The notes beneath the pieces are model-generated. The model saw only the letters and a program-made list of their open reading frames with translations, was not told the DNA's origin and ran no database searches. Below, piece after piece: positions 7,386-16,408 of a stretch of 64,000 nucleotides of DNA; position 1 is the first letter of the stretch, and every line of letters begins with the position of its first letter. This DNA comes from Rhodoferax lithotrophicus (lineage in GTDB: Bacteria > Pseudomonadota > Gammaproteobacteria > Burkholderiales > Burkholderiaceae_C). The DNA lies in assembly GCF_019973615.1 (NCBI RefSeq), contig NZ_AP024238.1:3369989-3433988 (forward strand), given 5' to 3'. A program made the translations under genes and the position numbers.

Positions 7386-9590
7386 CTAGCTGGAAGTAGC
7401 CGCCACACTGGCCCGTGCCGTGTGCAATTTGTTGTAGCTGTCGATCAGACGCTGGTGCCTGTCGAGCCCCTCCAGTTTCATACTCGTTGGTGTCAAGCCG
7501 AAGAAGCGCACGCTGCCATCCACGGACCCCAGCACCGCGTCCATCCGAGGGTTGCCAAACATGCGGCGGAAATTGACCACGTAATCGTCCAATTCCAGGT
7601 CATCATCCAGCAGCACCTCCAGCACCACATTCAAGGCCTGATAGAACAATCCGCGCTCGACCGTGTTGTCGTTGTATTGCAGGAAAGCTCCCACCAGCTC
7701 TTGCGCCACCTCGTATTGTTTCAAGGCGAGCTGAATCAGCAGCTTCAACTCCAGAACGGTCAGCTGGCCCCAGGCCGTGTTCTCATCAAACTCGATGCCG
7801 ATCAAGGTGGCAATGTCAGAGTACTCGTCCAGCTCGTTGTTCTCCAAACGCTCCAGCAGGGCTTCCAGGTTGGCATCGTCCAGGCGATGCAAGTTCAAAA
7901 TATCGGCTCGGAATAACAGTGCTTTGTTGGTGTTGTCCCAGATCAAGTCTTCTACCGGATACACCTCCGAATAACCCGGCACCAGGATGCGGCAGGCCGT
8001 GGCGCCTAACTGGTCATACACCGCCATGTAGACTTCTTTGCCGATGTCTTTGAGAATGCCGAACAAGGTCGCGGCTTCGTCGGCATTGGAGTTGTCCCCC
8101 TTGCCGGAAAAATCCCACTCGACAAAATCAAAATCCGCTTTGGCACTGAAAAACCGCCACGACACCACACCGCTGGAATCAATAAAGTGTTCGACAAAGT
8201 TGTTGGGCTCCGTCACGGCGTTGCTGGTAAAGGTGGGCCGAGGTAAATCGTTCAGGCCTTCAAAACTGCGACCCTGCAGCAATTCCGTCAGACTACGTTC
8301 CAGCGCCACCTCCAGGCTGGGGTGCGCGCCGAACGAGGCAAACACACCGCCCGTGCGCGGGTTCATCAAGGTGACGCACATCACCGGGTACACCCCGCCC
8401 AGCGACGCGTCCTTCACCAGCACTGGAAAGCCTTGCTCTTCCAGTCCCTTGATGCCGGCCAGAATGCCAGGGTACTTCGCCAGCACGTGGTCGGGCACAT
8501 CTGGCAAGGCGATTTCACCTTCCAGAATCTCGCGTTTGACCGCCCGTTCGAAAATCTCCGACAGGCATTGCACCTGTGCCTCCATCAGCGTATTGCCGGC
8601 ACTCATGCCATTGCTCACAAACAGGTTTTCGATCAGGTTGGACGGGAAATACACCACCGCGCCATCCGAATGGCGCACAAAGGGCAGCGCACAAATACCG
8701 CGCTGCACATTGCCGGAGTTGGTGTCAATCAGATGTGAACCACGCAGTTCGCCATCGGGATCGTAAATTTTCCGGCAGTACGCATCCAGCAGTCCCGACG
8801 GCAGCGCATCTCTCTTGCCCGGCTTGAACCAGCGCTCGTTCGGGTAATGGACAAACGCTGCGTTGGCGATGTCTTCGCCCCAAAATACACCGGCGTAAAA
8901 ATGGTTGTTGTTGAGGCGCTCAATGTATTCGCCCAAGGCGGAGGCCAATGCACTTTCCTTGGTCGACCCCTTGCCATTGGTAAAACACATCGGCGAATGT
9001 GCGTCGCGGATATGCAGCGACCACACATTGGGAACCAGATTGCGCCACGAAGCGATTTCGATCTTGATACCCAAGCCCGCCAACACAGCCGACATATTGG
9101 TGATGGTTTGCTCCAGCGGCAGATCCTTGCCGGCGATATAGGTGCTTGCTTCTGAAGTCGGGGCCAGGCTCAGCAAGGCCTGGGCATCGGCATCCAGGTT
9201 TTCCACTTCCTCAATCACAAACTCAGGCCCCGCTTGCACCACTTTTTTCACCGTACAACGGTCGATGGAACGCAAAATGCCTTGGCGGTCTTTGGCCGAG
9301 AGTTCCGCCGGCAGCTCGACCTGAATCTTGAAAATCTGCTGATAGCGGTTTTCTGGATCAACGATGTTGTTCTGCGACAGCCGGATGTTCTCGGTAGGAA
9401 TATGGCGGGTGTCGCAATACAACTTGACAAAGTAAGCCGCACACAAGGCCGATGAGGCCAGAAAGTAATCGAACGGCCCTGGTGCCGAGCCATCGCCTTT
9501 GTAGCGAATAGGCTGGTCGGCGACCACCGTGAAGTCATCGAACTTGGCTTCAAGACGAAGCTTGTCGAGAAAGTTGACTTTTATTTCCAT
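7386..9590 (-). CDS. ycaO: OsmC-YcaO fusion protein
   Basis: This is a 734-residue fusion. Residues ~1-140 form an OsmC-like domain (PGPFDYFLASSALCAAYFVKLYC is the helix with the peroxidatic-type Cys). Residues ~160-570 form the YcaO ATP-dependent cyclodehydratase domain, including the KGSTKESALASALGEYIER nucleotide-binding segment. The tail after 570 is acidic and TPR-like, as in E. coli YcaO. E. coli YcaO has been linked to RimO-dependent methylthiolation of ribosomal protein S12. YcaO enzymes otherwise activate backbone amides. No precursor peptide or cyclodehydratase partner lies nearby, so a housekeeping role is more likely than a RiPP role. Confidence 0.88.
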   Translation of the reverse strand: MEIKVNFLDKLRLEAKFDDFTVVADQPIRYKGDGSAPGPFDYFLASSALCAAYFVKLYCDTRHIPTENIRLSQNNIVDPENRYQQIFKIQVELPAELSAKDRQGILRSIDRCTVKKVVQAGPEFVIEEVENLDADAQALLSLAPTSEASTYIAGKDLPLEQTITNMSAVLAGLGIKIEIASWRNLVPNVWSLHIRDAHSPMCFTNGKGSTKESALASALGEYIERLNNNHFYAGVFWGEDIANAAFVHYPNERWFKPGKRDALPSGLLDAYCRKIYDPDGELRGSHLIDTNSGNVQRGICALPFVRHSDGAVVYFPSNLIENLFVSNGMSAGNTLMEAQVQCLSEIFERAVKREILEGEIALPDVPDHVLAKYPGILAGIKGLEEQGFPVLVKDASLGGVYPVMCVTLMNPRTGGVFASFGAHPSLEVALERSLTELLQGRSFEGLNDLPRPTFTSNAVTEPNNFVEHFIDSSGVVSWRFFSAKADFDFVEWDFSGKGDNSNADEAATLFGILKDIGKEVYMAVYDQLGATACRILVPGYSEVYPVEDLIWDNTNKALLFRADILNLHRLDDANLEALLERLENNELDEYSDIATLIGIEFDENTAWGQLTVLELKLLIQLALKQYEVAQELVGAFLQYNDNTVERGLFYQALNVVLEVLLDDDLELDDYVVNFRRMFGNPRMDAVLGSVDGSVRFFGLTPTSMKLEGLDRHQRLIDSYNKLHTARASVAATSS

Positions 9591-10076
9591 GTGGGAATTC
9601 CAAAATAGTGCTGAAGATGATTAGCCTTGCGTACAGGTGCCGTCGTCTTAGTCATGACACTTGACGGCCTGCGCTAATCAACAGGGGCTGAGGACAAAGG
9701 GTCGGTTACCCTAAGTGCGCACGATGAAAAGTCGATGCTGAGGCGACTATAGACGAGGGTCGTCCGCCATTCATGTCATTCACGCCAAAAGTGAGTTTAA
9801 CAAGCGCTTCGTCAGGAGCAAAACACAGCGGGCACTCGTGATAGTTGGCTTTCCGCTGCATGAATGTCATCCGCAGCGAGCAAACAAAAGACTGTTCAGA
9901 TTCGCGAACAGCTAGTCGCACCCAAGGCTTGAGAAAACCCATCCTCCCTCACCATATCCAGCGCGTCATTCGACAGAAGCCCTAACATCAGTCACATCAG
10001 CATCGCTGCAAGCGAAATATCGACGGCAAAATCCATTACCTGCCCAGAAGATTCATTGATCCAAACAGAACAGCCT
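9591..10076. other. Divergent intergenic region with a possible GMC 3'-end scrap
   Basis: This is the shared upstream region of the OsmC-YcaO gene and the DapF-like gene. I see no RNA gene. At about 9930-9968, read on the minus strand, the phrase ALDMVREDGFS resembles the C-terminus of the GMC enzyme (AAEMVREDVGS), so a third tiny GMC-derived scrap may be present. The remainder is unassigned. Confidence 0.35.
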
Positions 10077-10892
10077 ATGACCCTGAGCTTCACAAAAATG
10101 CATGCCCATGGCGATGACTTCATCGTTGTCGACCTGCGCGGCCAAGTCGATCCAATCACGAGTGAAGTAGCCCGGCGCTTGGGAGATCGACATCGGGGCA
10201 TTGGCTTCAATCAACTCGCCGTCTTGCTTGACTGTGACGATGCAGCAGCCCGCTTACGGTTCTGGAATTCCAATGGTTCCATGCTCGACACCTGTGGCAG
10301 CGCCACCCGTGGGGTTGCAGATATGCTGATGCGCGAGACCCAAGCGTCTTCAGTTGTGCTCAGAACCAACCGGGGCCTGCTGACATGCACACGAGTGTCA
10401 GAGCAAGGCATTTCGGTTGATATGGGCAAGCCTCTGCTCCATTGGCAAGATATCCCGCTCGCCCAAGCGATGGACACCCACCTATTGCCGCTGCCCGGAA
10501 GCCCCACGGCTTGCAGCATGGGCAATCCGCATTGCACGTTCTTCGTGGATGATCTGACACAAGTCGATGTGGCAGGCATGGGAGCCAAGACCGAAATCGA
10601 TCCTCTTTTCCCCCACAAGACGAACGTGCATTTTGTCCAGGTCATTGACCGCAGGCATATCCGCTTGCGTATTTGGGAGCGCGGTGGCGGCATTCCACTC
10701 GGATCAGGTTCGTGTTGTTGTGGTGCGGTTGTCGGCGGGATTCGGCGTGGCCTTTTGGACGATACCGTCGAGGTGGCCTGTGACGGCGGAACGGTGACGG
10801 TGCAATGGGATGGTCTTGGCAGTGTTGTTCTGACTGGGGCTGTGGAATCAATTTTTCACGGAACGATAGTGAGTCATTTTTTTCAGGCCTGA
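10077..10892 (+). CDS. DapF-like PLP-independent epimerase family protein with an altered second active-site cysteine
   Basis: This 271-residue protein has the two-lobed diaminopimelate epimerase fold. It starts FTKMHAHGDDFIVVD where DapF has GNDF. The first catalytic cysteine is kept (NSNGSMLDTCGSATRG, Cys73), and MGNPH at 148-152 is intact. In the second active-site loop, ERGxGxTxxCG reads ERGGGIPLGSG, so the catalytic Cys position is Ser210, followed by three cysteines (213-215). A true DapF role is therefore doubtful. It could be a racemase of altered mechanism or a non-catalytic relative. The ATG at 10077 gives the standard N-terminus, although a TTG at 10056 is also in frame. Confidence 0.7.
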   Translation: MTLSFTKMHAHGDDFIVVDLRGQVDPITSEVARRLGDRHRGIGFNQLAVLLDCDDAAARLRFWNSNGSMLDTCGSATRGVADMLMRETQASSVVLRTNRGLLTCTRVSEQGISVDMGKPLLHWQDIPLAQAMDTHLLPLPGSPTACSMGNPHCTFFVDDLTQVDVAGMGAKTEIDPLFPHKTNVHFVQVIDRRHIRLRIWERGGGIPLGSGSCCCGAVVGGIRRGLLDDTVEVACDGGTVTVQWDGLGSVVLTGAVESIFHGTIVSHFFQA

Positions 10893-10903
10893 ACGGTGAC
10901 ACT

Positions 10904-11626
10904 TCAGGACGATTGAAAAACAGCTTCGAGTCTGTCCCGTTTTGGTGGCAATCCCTTGCATTTGCTCACCAAAAAACCAAGCTGTTTCAGCCCTTCACAA
11001 ACGCTTTTTGCGACGGTGTAGCTTGCCAGCGTTGTGCCTGGTCGGCAATGTAACGCCACCGCTTGCAGTGTGGAAAGAGACCACATGTCCGGATTGATAC
11101 TGGGGCTGAAACCATCAAGAAACACCGCGTCTGCCTGACAGTCAAGGGTTGGCAGCACTTGCCCCACTTCACCCACCGCCAGTGTCAGCCGAACATGACC
11201 CTGGGCAAAGTGGAACACATGGATGCCGGGTGAAAGACCCTGCCAGACCGATGCAAGTTGTTGTGCAAGGCCCTGGATGCGCCCCAGGACGGCCATGTCA
11301 GTTTCGCTTGACACTGAAGCGCACACCGCTCGAACCATGTCAGTAGAACTCACGGGGTAAGCTTCCACGGAACAAAAATGTAGTTGATCGCAACGTTGCG
11401 AGTCAGCCTCCCAAGCTGCCCATGTGCTCAGAAAATTCAATCCAAGGCCAAAACCGGTTTCCAGCACCGTGAATTGAGTTTTCCCGCGCCAGTTTCCCGG
11501 CAAACCGCAACCCGCCACAAACACCGTCGCTGCTTGAGCGAGGCCTCCAGCACAAGAATGGTATCTGTCCTTGAAACGTAGGCTGTGCGGGATGCCATCT
11601 TCTGACCAAACGACCGACTCGTACAT
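10904..11626 (-). CDS. mnmD: tRNA U34 methyltransferase MnmD (MnmC N-terminal domain alone)
   Basis: This 240-residue protein matches the N-terminal methyltransferase domain of MnmC, which methylates aminomethyl-uridine at the tRNA wobble base to give mnm5U. Motifs are SLRFKDRYHSCAGGLAQA near residue 15, the SAM site LETGFGLGLNFLSTWAAW, ADAVFLDGFSPSINPDMWS, and a C-terminal GLPPKRDRL. The FAD-dependent oxidase domain usually fused in MnmC is absent, and no oxidase gene adjoins it. The frame is open further upstream into GMC sequence, but the ATG at 11626 fits the family start. It is 11 bp from the convergent DapF-like gene and 41 bp after the GMC gene. Confidence 0.8.
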   Translation of the reverse strand: MYESVVWSEDGIPHSLRFKDRYHSCAGGLAQAATVFVAGCGLPGNWRGKTQFTVLETGFGLGLNFLSTWAAWEADSQRCDQLHFCSVEAYPVSSTDMVRAVCASVSSETDMAVLGRIQGLAQQLASVWQGLSPGIHVFHFAQGHVRLTLAVGEVGQVLPTLDCQADAVFLDGFSPSINPDMWSLSTLQAVALHCRPGTTLASYTVAKSVCEGLKQLGFLVSKCKGLPPKRDRLEAVFQSS

Positions 11627-11667
11627 AAATGGATATGAAGAAAAAAATTTTGACAAACCCGACTCTA

Positions 11668-13308
11668 TCAAGAACCAACATCCTCCCGCACCATCTCCGC
11701 CGCCTTCTCCGCCAGCATCACCGCTGCCGCGTGGGTGTTGCCGGACACCAGCGTGGGCATGACGGAGCAGTCGACCACGCGCAGGCCGGTAACCCCGTTG
11801 ACGCGCAGGCGGGGGTCCACCACGGCCAGTGCGTCGGCTCCCATGCGGCAGGTGCCTACCGGGTGGAAGATGGTGGCCCCATGGTTGCGGCAGAACTCCA
11901 GCAGATCGGCATCGCTGTTCAGCTCGGGGCCGGGCTTGACCTCTCGCTTCACAAACGGGCGCATGGCTGGGTTGGAGGCAATGGCGCGGGCGCATCGGAT
12001 GGCGGCCACGGCGGTGCGCTGGTCGAGTTCGGCATCCAGGTAGTTGGGCGTGATCTCGGGTGCTTCAAACGGGTCGGCACTGCGGATGCGAATGTGCCCA
12101 CGTGAATGCGGCCGCAGTTGGCAGACCGACAGGGTAAAGCCAGAGTACGGGTGCACCTTGCCCCCCGCCATGTCGGCCGACAAGGTGGACACGTGGAACT
12201 GGATGTCGGGTCTGTCAGACTCATCGGGCAGCGCCCGCATGAAACAGCCGCCCTGGTTGATGCCCACGGCCAGCGGCCCACTGCGCTTGAACAGCCATTG
12301 CAACGCAATGCCTACCTTGCCCGACCACGAGTTGAGCTGGTCATTGGTGGTGATGGGCTGGCTGCACTCAAAGCCCAGGCGAATCTGCAAATGGTCTTGC
12401 AGGTTCTCACCCACACCGGGCGCGTCTTTAACCACCGCAATGCCATGGCGCTCCAGCAGCTCACGTGGGCCAATGCCTGAGAGTTGCAGCAACTGCGGCG
12501 ACTGCACCGCGCCTGCGGCCAGCAGCACCTCGGCCTTGCAGCGGGCGGTTTTGCTGATGCCTTGCTGGCGGTAAGACACGCCGACGGCGCGCTGCTGGTC
12601 AAACACGATGCTGGTCGCCTGGGCCTGGGTTTCAAGCACCAAGTTGGCACGGCCACGCGCCGGTTTCAAAAAGGCGGTGGCGGTGCTGCAGCGCCAGCCG
12701 TTCTGCGTGGTGAGCTGGTAGTAGCCTGCCCCCAACTGCCGCGCACCGTTGAAGTCGTCATTACGTGGCACACCATGTTCTGCGGCGGCGTTGATGAAAG
12801 CCTCGATCAGCGGGTGCTTCGCTCCGATGTCAGACACGCGCAGTGGCCCGCTGCCACCATGGTGTTCGGATGCGCCGCGCTGGTTGCCCTCGGACTTGAT
12901 GAAGTACGGCAGCACGTCGGCATAACTCCAGCCGGTGTTGCCCAGTTCGGCCCAGTGCTCATAGTCCTGGTGCTGGCCACGGATGTAGATCAGGCCGTTG
13001 ATGGCGCTGGAGCCGCCCAGCGTTTTGCCGCGTGGCCAGTAGATACGCCGCCCATTCATGTTCGGGTCGGGCGCGGTCTCAAAACGCCAGTTGTAGGTGT
13101 TGCTCCACATGGTTTTGCCGTAACCAATGGGCAGATGCAGCCACAGCGAACGGTCTGGCGGCCCGGCCTCCAGCAGCAGCACACGTTTACTCGGGTCTTC
13201 GCTCAGGCGGCTGGCCAGCACACAACCGCTGGAGCCCGCGCCGACGATGATGTAGTCAAATTCAGGAATAATTGCTATATGTTTGGTAGCTACTTGCGCT
13301 TGATTCAT
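11668..13308 (-). CDS. GMC oxidoreductase (choline/alcohol dehydrogenase-like)
   Basis: This FAD enzyme of the glucose-methanol-choline family has about 546 residues. It carries EFDYIIVGAGSSGCVLASRL at the N-terminus, the GMC signature PRGKTLGGSSAINGL, the second signature GAVQSPQLLQLSGIGP, and the C-terminal catalytic His region HPVGTCRMGADALAVVD plus GNTHAAAVMLAEKAA. It probably oxidises a primary alcohol to an aldehyde. Next to xsc and tau genes it could act on a hydroxy-sulfonate such as isethionate or on choline, but this is inference. Its ATG and first codons come from a dispersed repeat. A GTG at 13371 inside a REP arm is also in frame. Confidence 0.85.
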   Translation of the reverse strand: MNQAQVATKHIAIIPEFDYIIVGAGSSGCVLASRLSEDPSKRVLLLEAGPPDRSLWLHLPIGYGKTMWSNTYNWRFETAPDPNMNGRRIYWPRGKTLGGSSAINGLIYIRGQHQDYEHWAELGNTGWSYADVLPYFIKSEGNQRGASEHHGGSGPLRVSDIGAKHPLIEAFINAAAEHGVPRNDDFNGARQLGAGYYQLTTQNGWRCSTATAFLKPARGRANLVLETQAQATSIVFDQQRAVGVSYRQQGISKTARCKAEVLLAAGAVQSPQLLQLSGIGPRELLERHGIAVVKDAPGVGENLQDHLQIRLGFECSQPITTNDQLNSWSGKVGIALQWLFKRSGPLAVGINQGGCFMRALPDESDRPDIQFHVSTLSADMAGGKVHPYSGFTLSVCQLRPHSRGHIRIRSADPFEAPEITPNYLDAELDQRTAVAAIRCARAIASNPAMRPFVKREVKPGPELNSDADLLEFCRNHGATIFHPVGTCRMGADALAVVDPRLRVNGVTGLRVVDCSVMPTLVSGNTHAAAVMLAEKAAEMVREDVGS

Positions 13309-13330
13309 ATGCGCCACAGGCCCAAAAGGC
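13271..13330 (-). repeat. Dispersed palindromic repeat providing the GMC start region
   Basis: Read on the minus strand this is GGCCTGTGGCGCATATGAAT then CAAGCGCAAGTAGCTACC and an A/T-rich tail. It matches the other copies of the family in this window. The ATG at 13308 and the first dozen codons (MNQAQVATKHIAI) lie inside it. Confidence 0.65.
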
Positions 13331-13356
13331 TTGTAACTTCGTAATAACTCATCGGT

Positions 13357-13382
13357 GTTCGCGGCTGCCACCGCTCCTACAA
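13357..13382. repeat. Single arm of a REP-like element
   Basis: The minus strand reads TTGTAGGAGCGGTGGCAGCC then GCGAA, which is the classic REP half-site. It lies between xsc and the GMC gene and has no obvious partner arm. Confidence 0.5.
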
Positions 13383-13416
13383 ATCGAGTGACTGTGGGCG
13401 CCAGGGGCTGATCACC

Positions 13417-15243
13417 TCACACGTAATCCCGGTACTTCTCCAGAAAGCGCACGGGCTTGGAGAGCGCGTCGCGCCTGAACGGGTCGCCCAGCTCCTGGGT
13501 CACCAGGATCTCAATCACCGTGGTTTTGCCCTGGTTCATTTGTGCGTCAATGGCTAGTTTGAGCGCTGGACCCACGTCTTCCAGCCGGTCCACCACCACG
13601 CCTTCGGCCCCCATGGCGATGGCGATATCGGCAAAGCTGGGGTTGTCAAGTTCACCAGCCACAAAACGTCGGTTGTAGAAGTCCACCTGGTTCTTTTTCT
13701 CGGCCCCCCACTGGCGGTTGTGGAACACCACCGCGGTGACCGGAATGTCGTGGCGCACAGCGGTCAAGATTTCAACCATGCTCATGCCCCAAGCACCGTC
13801 ACCCGCGTAGGCGATGGCTGGGCGGTCTGGTGCGGCGCGTTTGGCTCCGATGATGGTCGGCAGCGCGTAGCCGCAGTTGCCAAAACTCATGGGGGCGAAG
13901 AAGCTGCGCGGCTCCTCAAAACGCAGGTAGCTGTTGGCCACCGAGTTGATGTTGCCAATGTCGGTGGACACCATGACACGTGGCGGCATGGCTTTTTCCA
14001 GCTCGCGCAGCACCTGGCGCGGGTGTAACCACTGGCCGCCGTTGAAGGTGGGCGCTTTGGCGGCTTCGGCAATCATGTCCAGGCTGAACGGGTCCCGCTC
14101 GTGCGTCCAGCCGTCCAGTTCTTGCTCCCAGGCGGCTTTTTCTGCTGCAATTGTGATAGCACGTTGCGCACGTGTACTGTCGGCTACAAGCGTTTTTTGC
14201 TCTAAACACCCAAGCAGCGCCTGCGCCGTGGCCTTGGCATCACCATGGATACCGACGGTGATTTTTTTGACCAGCCCCAGGTTGGTGTGGTCGGCTTCCA
14301 CCTGGATGATCTTGGCCTCTTTAGGCCAGTAGTCCAGCCCATGTTGCGGCAAAGTGCCAAACGGCCCCATGCGTGAGCCCAGGGCCAGCACCACGTCGGC
14401 CTGGGCAATCAGCTTCATCGCTGCCTTGGAACCCTGATAGCCCAGCGGCCCGGCCCACAGCGGGTGGCTGGCCGGGAACGCATCGTTGCGCAAATAGCCG
14501 GTGGCCACCGGTGCGCCCAGGCGCTCGGCCAGGGCTTTCAAAGCCTCCACAGCGTCGCCCAGCACCACCCCACCACCGGCCAGGATGACGGGGAATTTGG
14601 CATTGGCCAGCAGTTCAGCGGCGGCGTTCAAACTGTGCTCGCCACCGGCACCGCGCTCCACGCGCTGGGGGAGTGGAATCTCGGCCTCGATCTCGCCATA
14701 GAAGTAGTCACGCGGAATGTTGAGCTGCGTGGGCCCCAGGTCGCTCAAGGCGCGGTCAAAACAGCGTCCGGTGTATTCGGCGATCCGCTTGGGGTTGTTC
14801 ACATGGCCCTGGTACTTGGTGAACTCCTGAAACATCGGCAACTGGTTGGCCTCTTGGAAACCACCCAGCCCCATGCCCATGGTGCCGGTCTCAGGCGTGA
14901 CGATCACCACTGGGCTGTGCGCCCAGTAGGCGGCGGCAATGGCGGTGACGCAGTTGCTGATGCCGGGGCCGTTCTGCCCGATCACCACGCCGTGGCGGCC
15001 ACTGACGCGTGCATAACCATCGGCCATGTGGGCCGCGCCCTGCTCATGCACCACCGACACCAGGTTGATGCCCGCCGGTTTAAAGATGTCCATGGCATCC
15101 ATGAAGGCCGAGCCCATGATGCCAAAGATGTCGGTCACGTCATTGGCCACCAGGGTCTCGACAAAGGCCTCCGATGGGGTCATTTTTTGCCGCCCGGTGG
15201 CGACGCTACGAACCGGGTGGGAGGGGGTGTGGGATGCGCTCAT
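13417..15243 (-). CDS. xsc: Sulfoacetaldehyde acetyltransferase
   Basis: This 608-residue thiamine-diphosphate enzyme converts sulfoacetaldehyde and phosphate to acetyl phosphate and sulfite, the central desulfonation step for taurine and isethionate. It carries the catalytic-Glu segment VVHEQGAAHMADGYARVSG, GQNGPGISN, and the ThDP motif GDGAWGMSMVEIL...FHNRQWGAEKKNQ that is highly conserved in Xsc rather than in acetolactate synthase. It starts behind GGAG and is divergent from tauABC. No pta (phosphotransacetylase), taurine dehydrogenase or taurine:pyruvate aminotransferase lies nearby. Residues ~345-365 (EQKTLVADSTRAQRAITIAA) may derive from a dispersed repeat. Confidence 0.92.
   Translation of the reverse strand: MSASHTPSHPVRSVATGRQKMTPSEAFVETLVANDVTDIFGIMGSAFMDAMDIFKPAGINLVSVVHEQGAAHMADGYARVSGRHGVVIGQNGPGISNCVTAIAAAYWAHSPVVIVTPETGTMGMGLGGFQEANQLPMFQEFTKYQGHVNNPKRIAEYTGRCFDRALSDLGPTQLNIPRDYFYGEIEAEIPLPQRVERGAGGEHSLNAAAELLANAKFPVILAGGGVVLGDAVEALKALAERLGAPVATGYLRNDAFPASHPLWAGPLGYQGSKAAMKLIAQADVVLALGSRMGPFGTLPQHGLDYWPKEAKIIQVEADHTNLGLVKKITVGIHGDAKATAQALLGCLEQKTLVADSTRAQRAITIAAEKAAWEQELDGWTHERDPFSLDMIAEAAKAPTFNGGQWLHPRQVLRELEKAMPPRVMVSTDIGNINSVANSYLRFEEPRSFFAPMSFGNCGYALPTIIGAKRAAPDRPAIAYAGDGAWGMSMVEILTAVRHDIPVTAVVFHNRQWGAEKKNQVDFYNRRFVAGELDNPSFADIAIAMGAEGVVVDRLEDVGPALKLAIDAQMNQGKTTVIEILVTQELGDPFRRDALSKPVRFLEKYRDYV
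14150..14215. repeat. Possible worn dispersed repeat inside xsc
   Basis: The minus strand reads GAGCAAAAAACGCTTGTAGC then CGACAGTACACGTGCGCAAC and GTGCTATCACAATTG. The order of CGCTTGTAG, GTGCGC and GCTATCA parallels the repeat family, but similarity is weaker than elsewhere. Confidence 0.3.
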
Positions 15244-15399
15244 GAGGAGGTCTCCGGGTGGTCAACGATGAAGCATTGATTCTCCAGAGTTTTGAATTTT
15301 GCTTATGTGATTTGCAACTATCGTTCCTCGGAATTCGTCGTTCCCATTAGAGCTTGGCGTGCCTAGCATGGATCCTTTTTACCCCATCAGGAAACTTTA

Positions 15400-16401
15400 A
15401 TGACAACCAAACGCACCCTGTTTCGCTGGCTTGCAGCCGCCGGTTTGATGGCTGCAGCCACCAGTTTTGCCCAGACCAAAGAAGTCACCTTTGCCTACCA
15501 GGACATGCTGGTGCCACTGCGCACCATCATCGAGTCGGGTGAGCTGGAAAAAACCACCGGCTACAAGATCAACTGGCGCCAGTTCGGCGGCGGCGGTGAC
15601 GTGGTGCGCGCCATGGCCTCGGGCGATGTGCAGATTGGTGAGGCGGGTTCCAGCCCGATTGCCGCAGCGGCCAGCCAGGGGCAAGACATCAAGCTGTTCT
15701 GGATTCTGGACGACATTGCCGACGCTGAAGCGCTGGTGGTGCGTAATGGCGCTGGCATCAGCGGCTGGAAAGACCTCAAGGGCAAGAAAGTGGCGACCCC
15801 GTTTGTCTCTACCTCACACTACCAGTTGCTGGTGGGCCTGAAGCTTGAAGGCGTGGATGCCAAAGAGGTCAACGTGGTGAACCTGCGTCCACCAGAAATT
15901 GCCGCCGCCTGGGAACGTGGTGACATTGATGCGGCCTTCATCTGGGACCCGGTGCTGTCCAAAATCAAGAGCAACGGCAAAGCCATTGCCACCTCCGGCA
16001 GCATTGGCAAAAAAGGTTACCCCACGTTTGACGGTTTGGTGATCAACGCCAAATGGGCTGCGGCCAACGAAGGCTTTGTGACCGCACTGGTCAAGGCCCT
16101 GGCCAAGGCAGATGACAACTACCGCAAGAACGCCGCCAAATGGACGGCAGACTCTGCCCCCATCAAGGCCATTGCCAAGTGGAGCAAGGCCGACCCCAAA
16201 GACGTGCCCGCCGCCATTGCGCTGTACGGTTTCCCTACCTTGCAGGAACAAAACTCGGCCCAGTGGCTGGGCGGTGGTGCCGCACAGGCGCTGGCCAAAA
16301 CCGCCGTCTTCCTGAAGGAGCAGGGCCGCATACAGGAAGTCAAGCCTGATTACTCTGCTTTTGTGACCACGCAGTACGTGCGCCAGGCGCTGGGCAAGTA
16401 A
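15400..16401 (+). CDS. tauA: Taurine ABC transporter, periplasmic binding protein
   Basis: This 333-residue binding protein has a signal peptide cleaved after TSFA. The order is typical of Tau[52 protein letters not shown], then [45 protein letters not shown] and [14 protein letters not shown]. It captures taurine or related short sulfonates in the periplasm. It leads the tauABC operon, divergent from xsc across 156 bp. Confidence 0.92.
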   Translation: MTTKRTLFRWLAAAGLMAAATSFAQTKEVTFAYQDMLVPLRTIIESGELEKTTGYKINWRQFGGGGDVVRAMASGDVQIGEAGSSPIAAAASQGQDIKLFWILDDIADAEALVVRNGAGISGWKDLKGKKVATPFVSTSHYQLLVGLKLEGVDAKEVNVVNLRPPEIAAAWERGDIDAAFIWDPVLSKIKSNGKAIATSGSIGKKGYPTFDGLVINAKWAAANEGFVTALVKALAKADDNYRKNAAKWTADSAPIKAIAKWSKADPKDVPAAIALYGFPTLQEQNSAQWLGGGAAQALAKTAVFLKEQGRIQEVKPDYSAFVTTQYVRQALGK

Positions 16402-16408
16402 GGTCAAT

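Noticed and set aside
9706..9942. A 78-codon minus-strand frame upstream of the YcaO gene (MGFLKPWVRL...)
   Set aside because: It overlaps the probable promoter region, has no clear ribosome-binding site or family, and partly reads a GMC-like scrap in the wrong frame.
7386..10892. A YcaO-centred RiPP biosynthesis cluster, with the DapF-like gene as an epimerase partner
   Set aside because: The YcaO is the widespread OsmC-YcaO/E. coli-type fusion. There is no precursor peptide, E1-like or protease gene, and the DapF-like gene is on the opposite strand.
13417..15243. Annotation as acetolactate synthase
   Set aside because: The HEQGAAHMADGYARVSG and GDGAWGMSMVEIL...HNRQWGAEKKNQ signatures and the tauABC neighbour fit Xsc much better.
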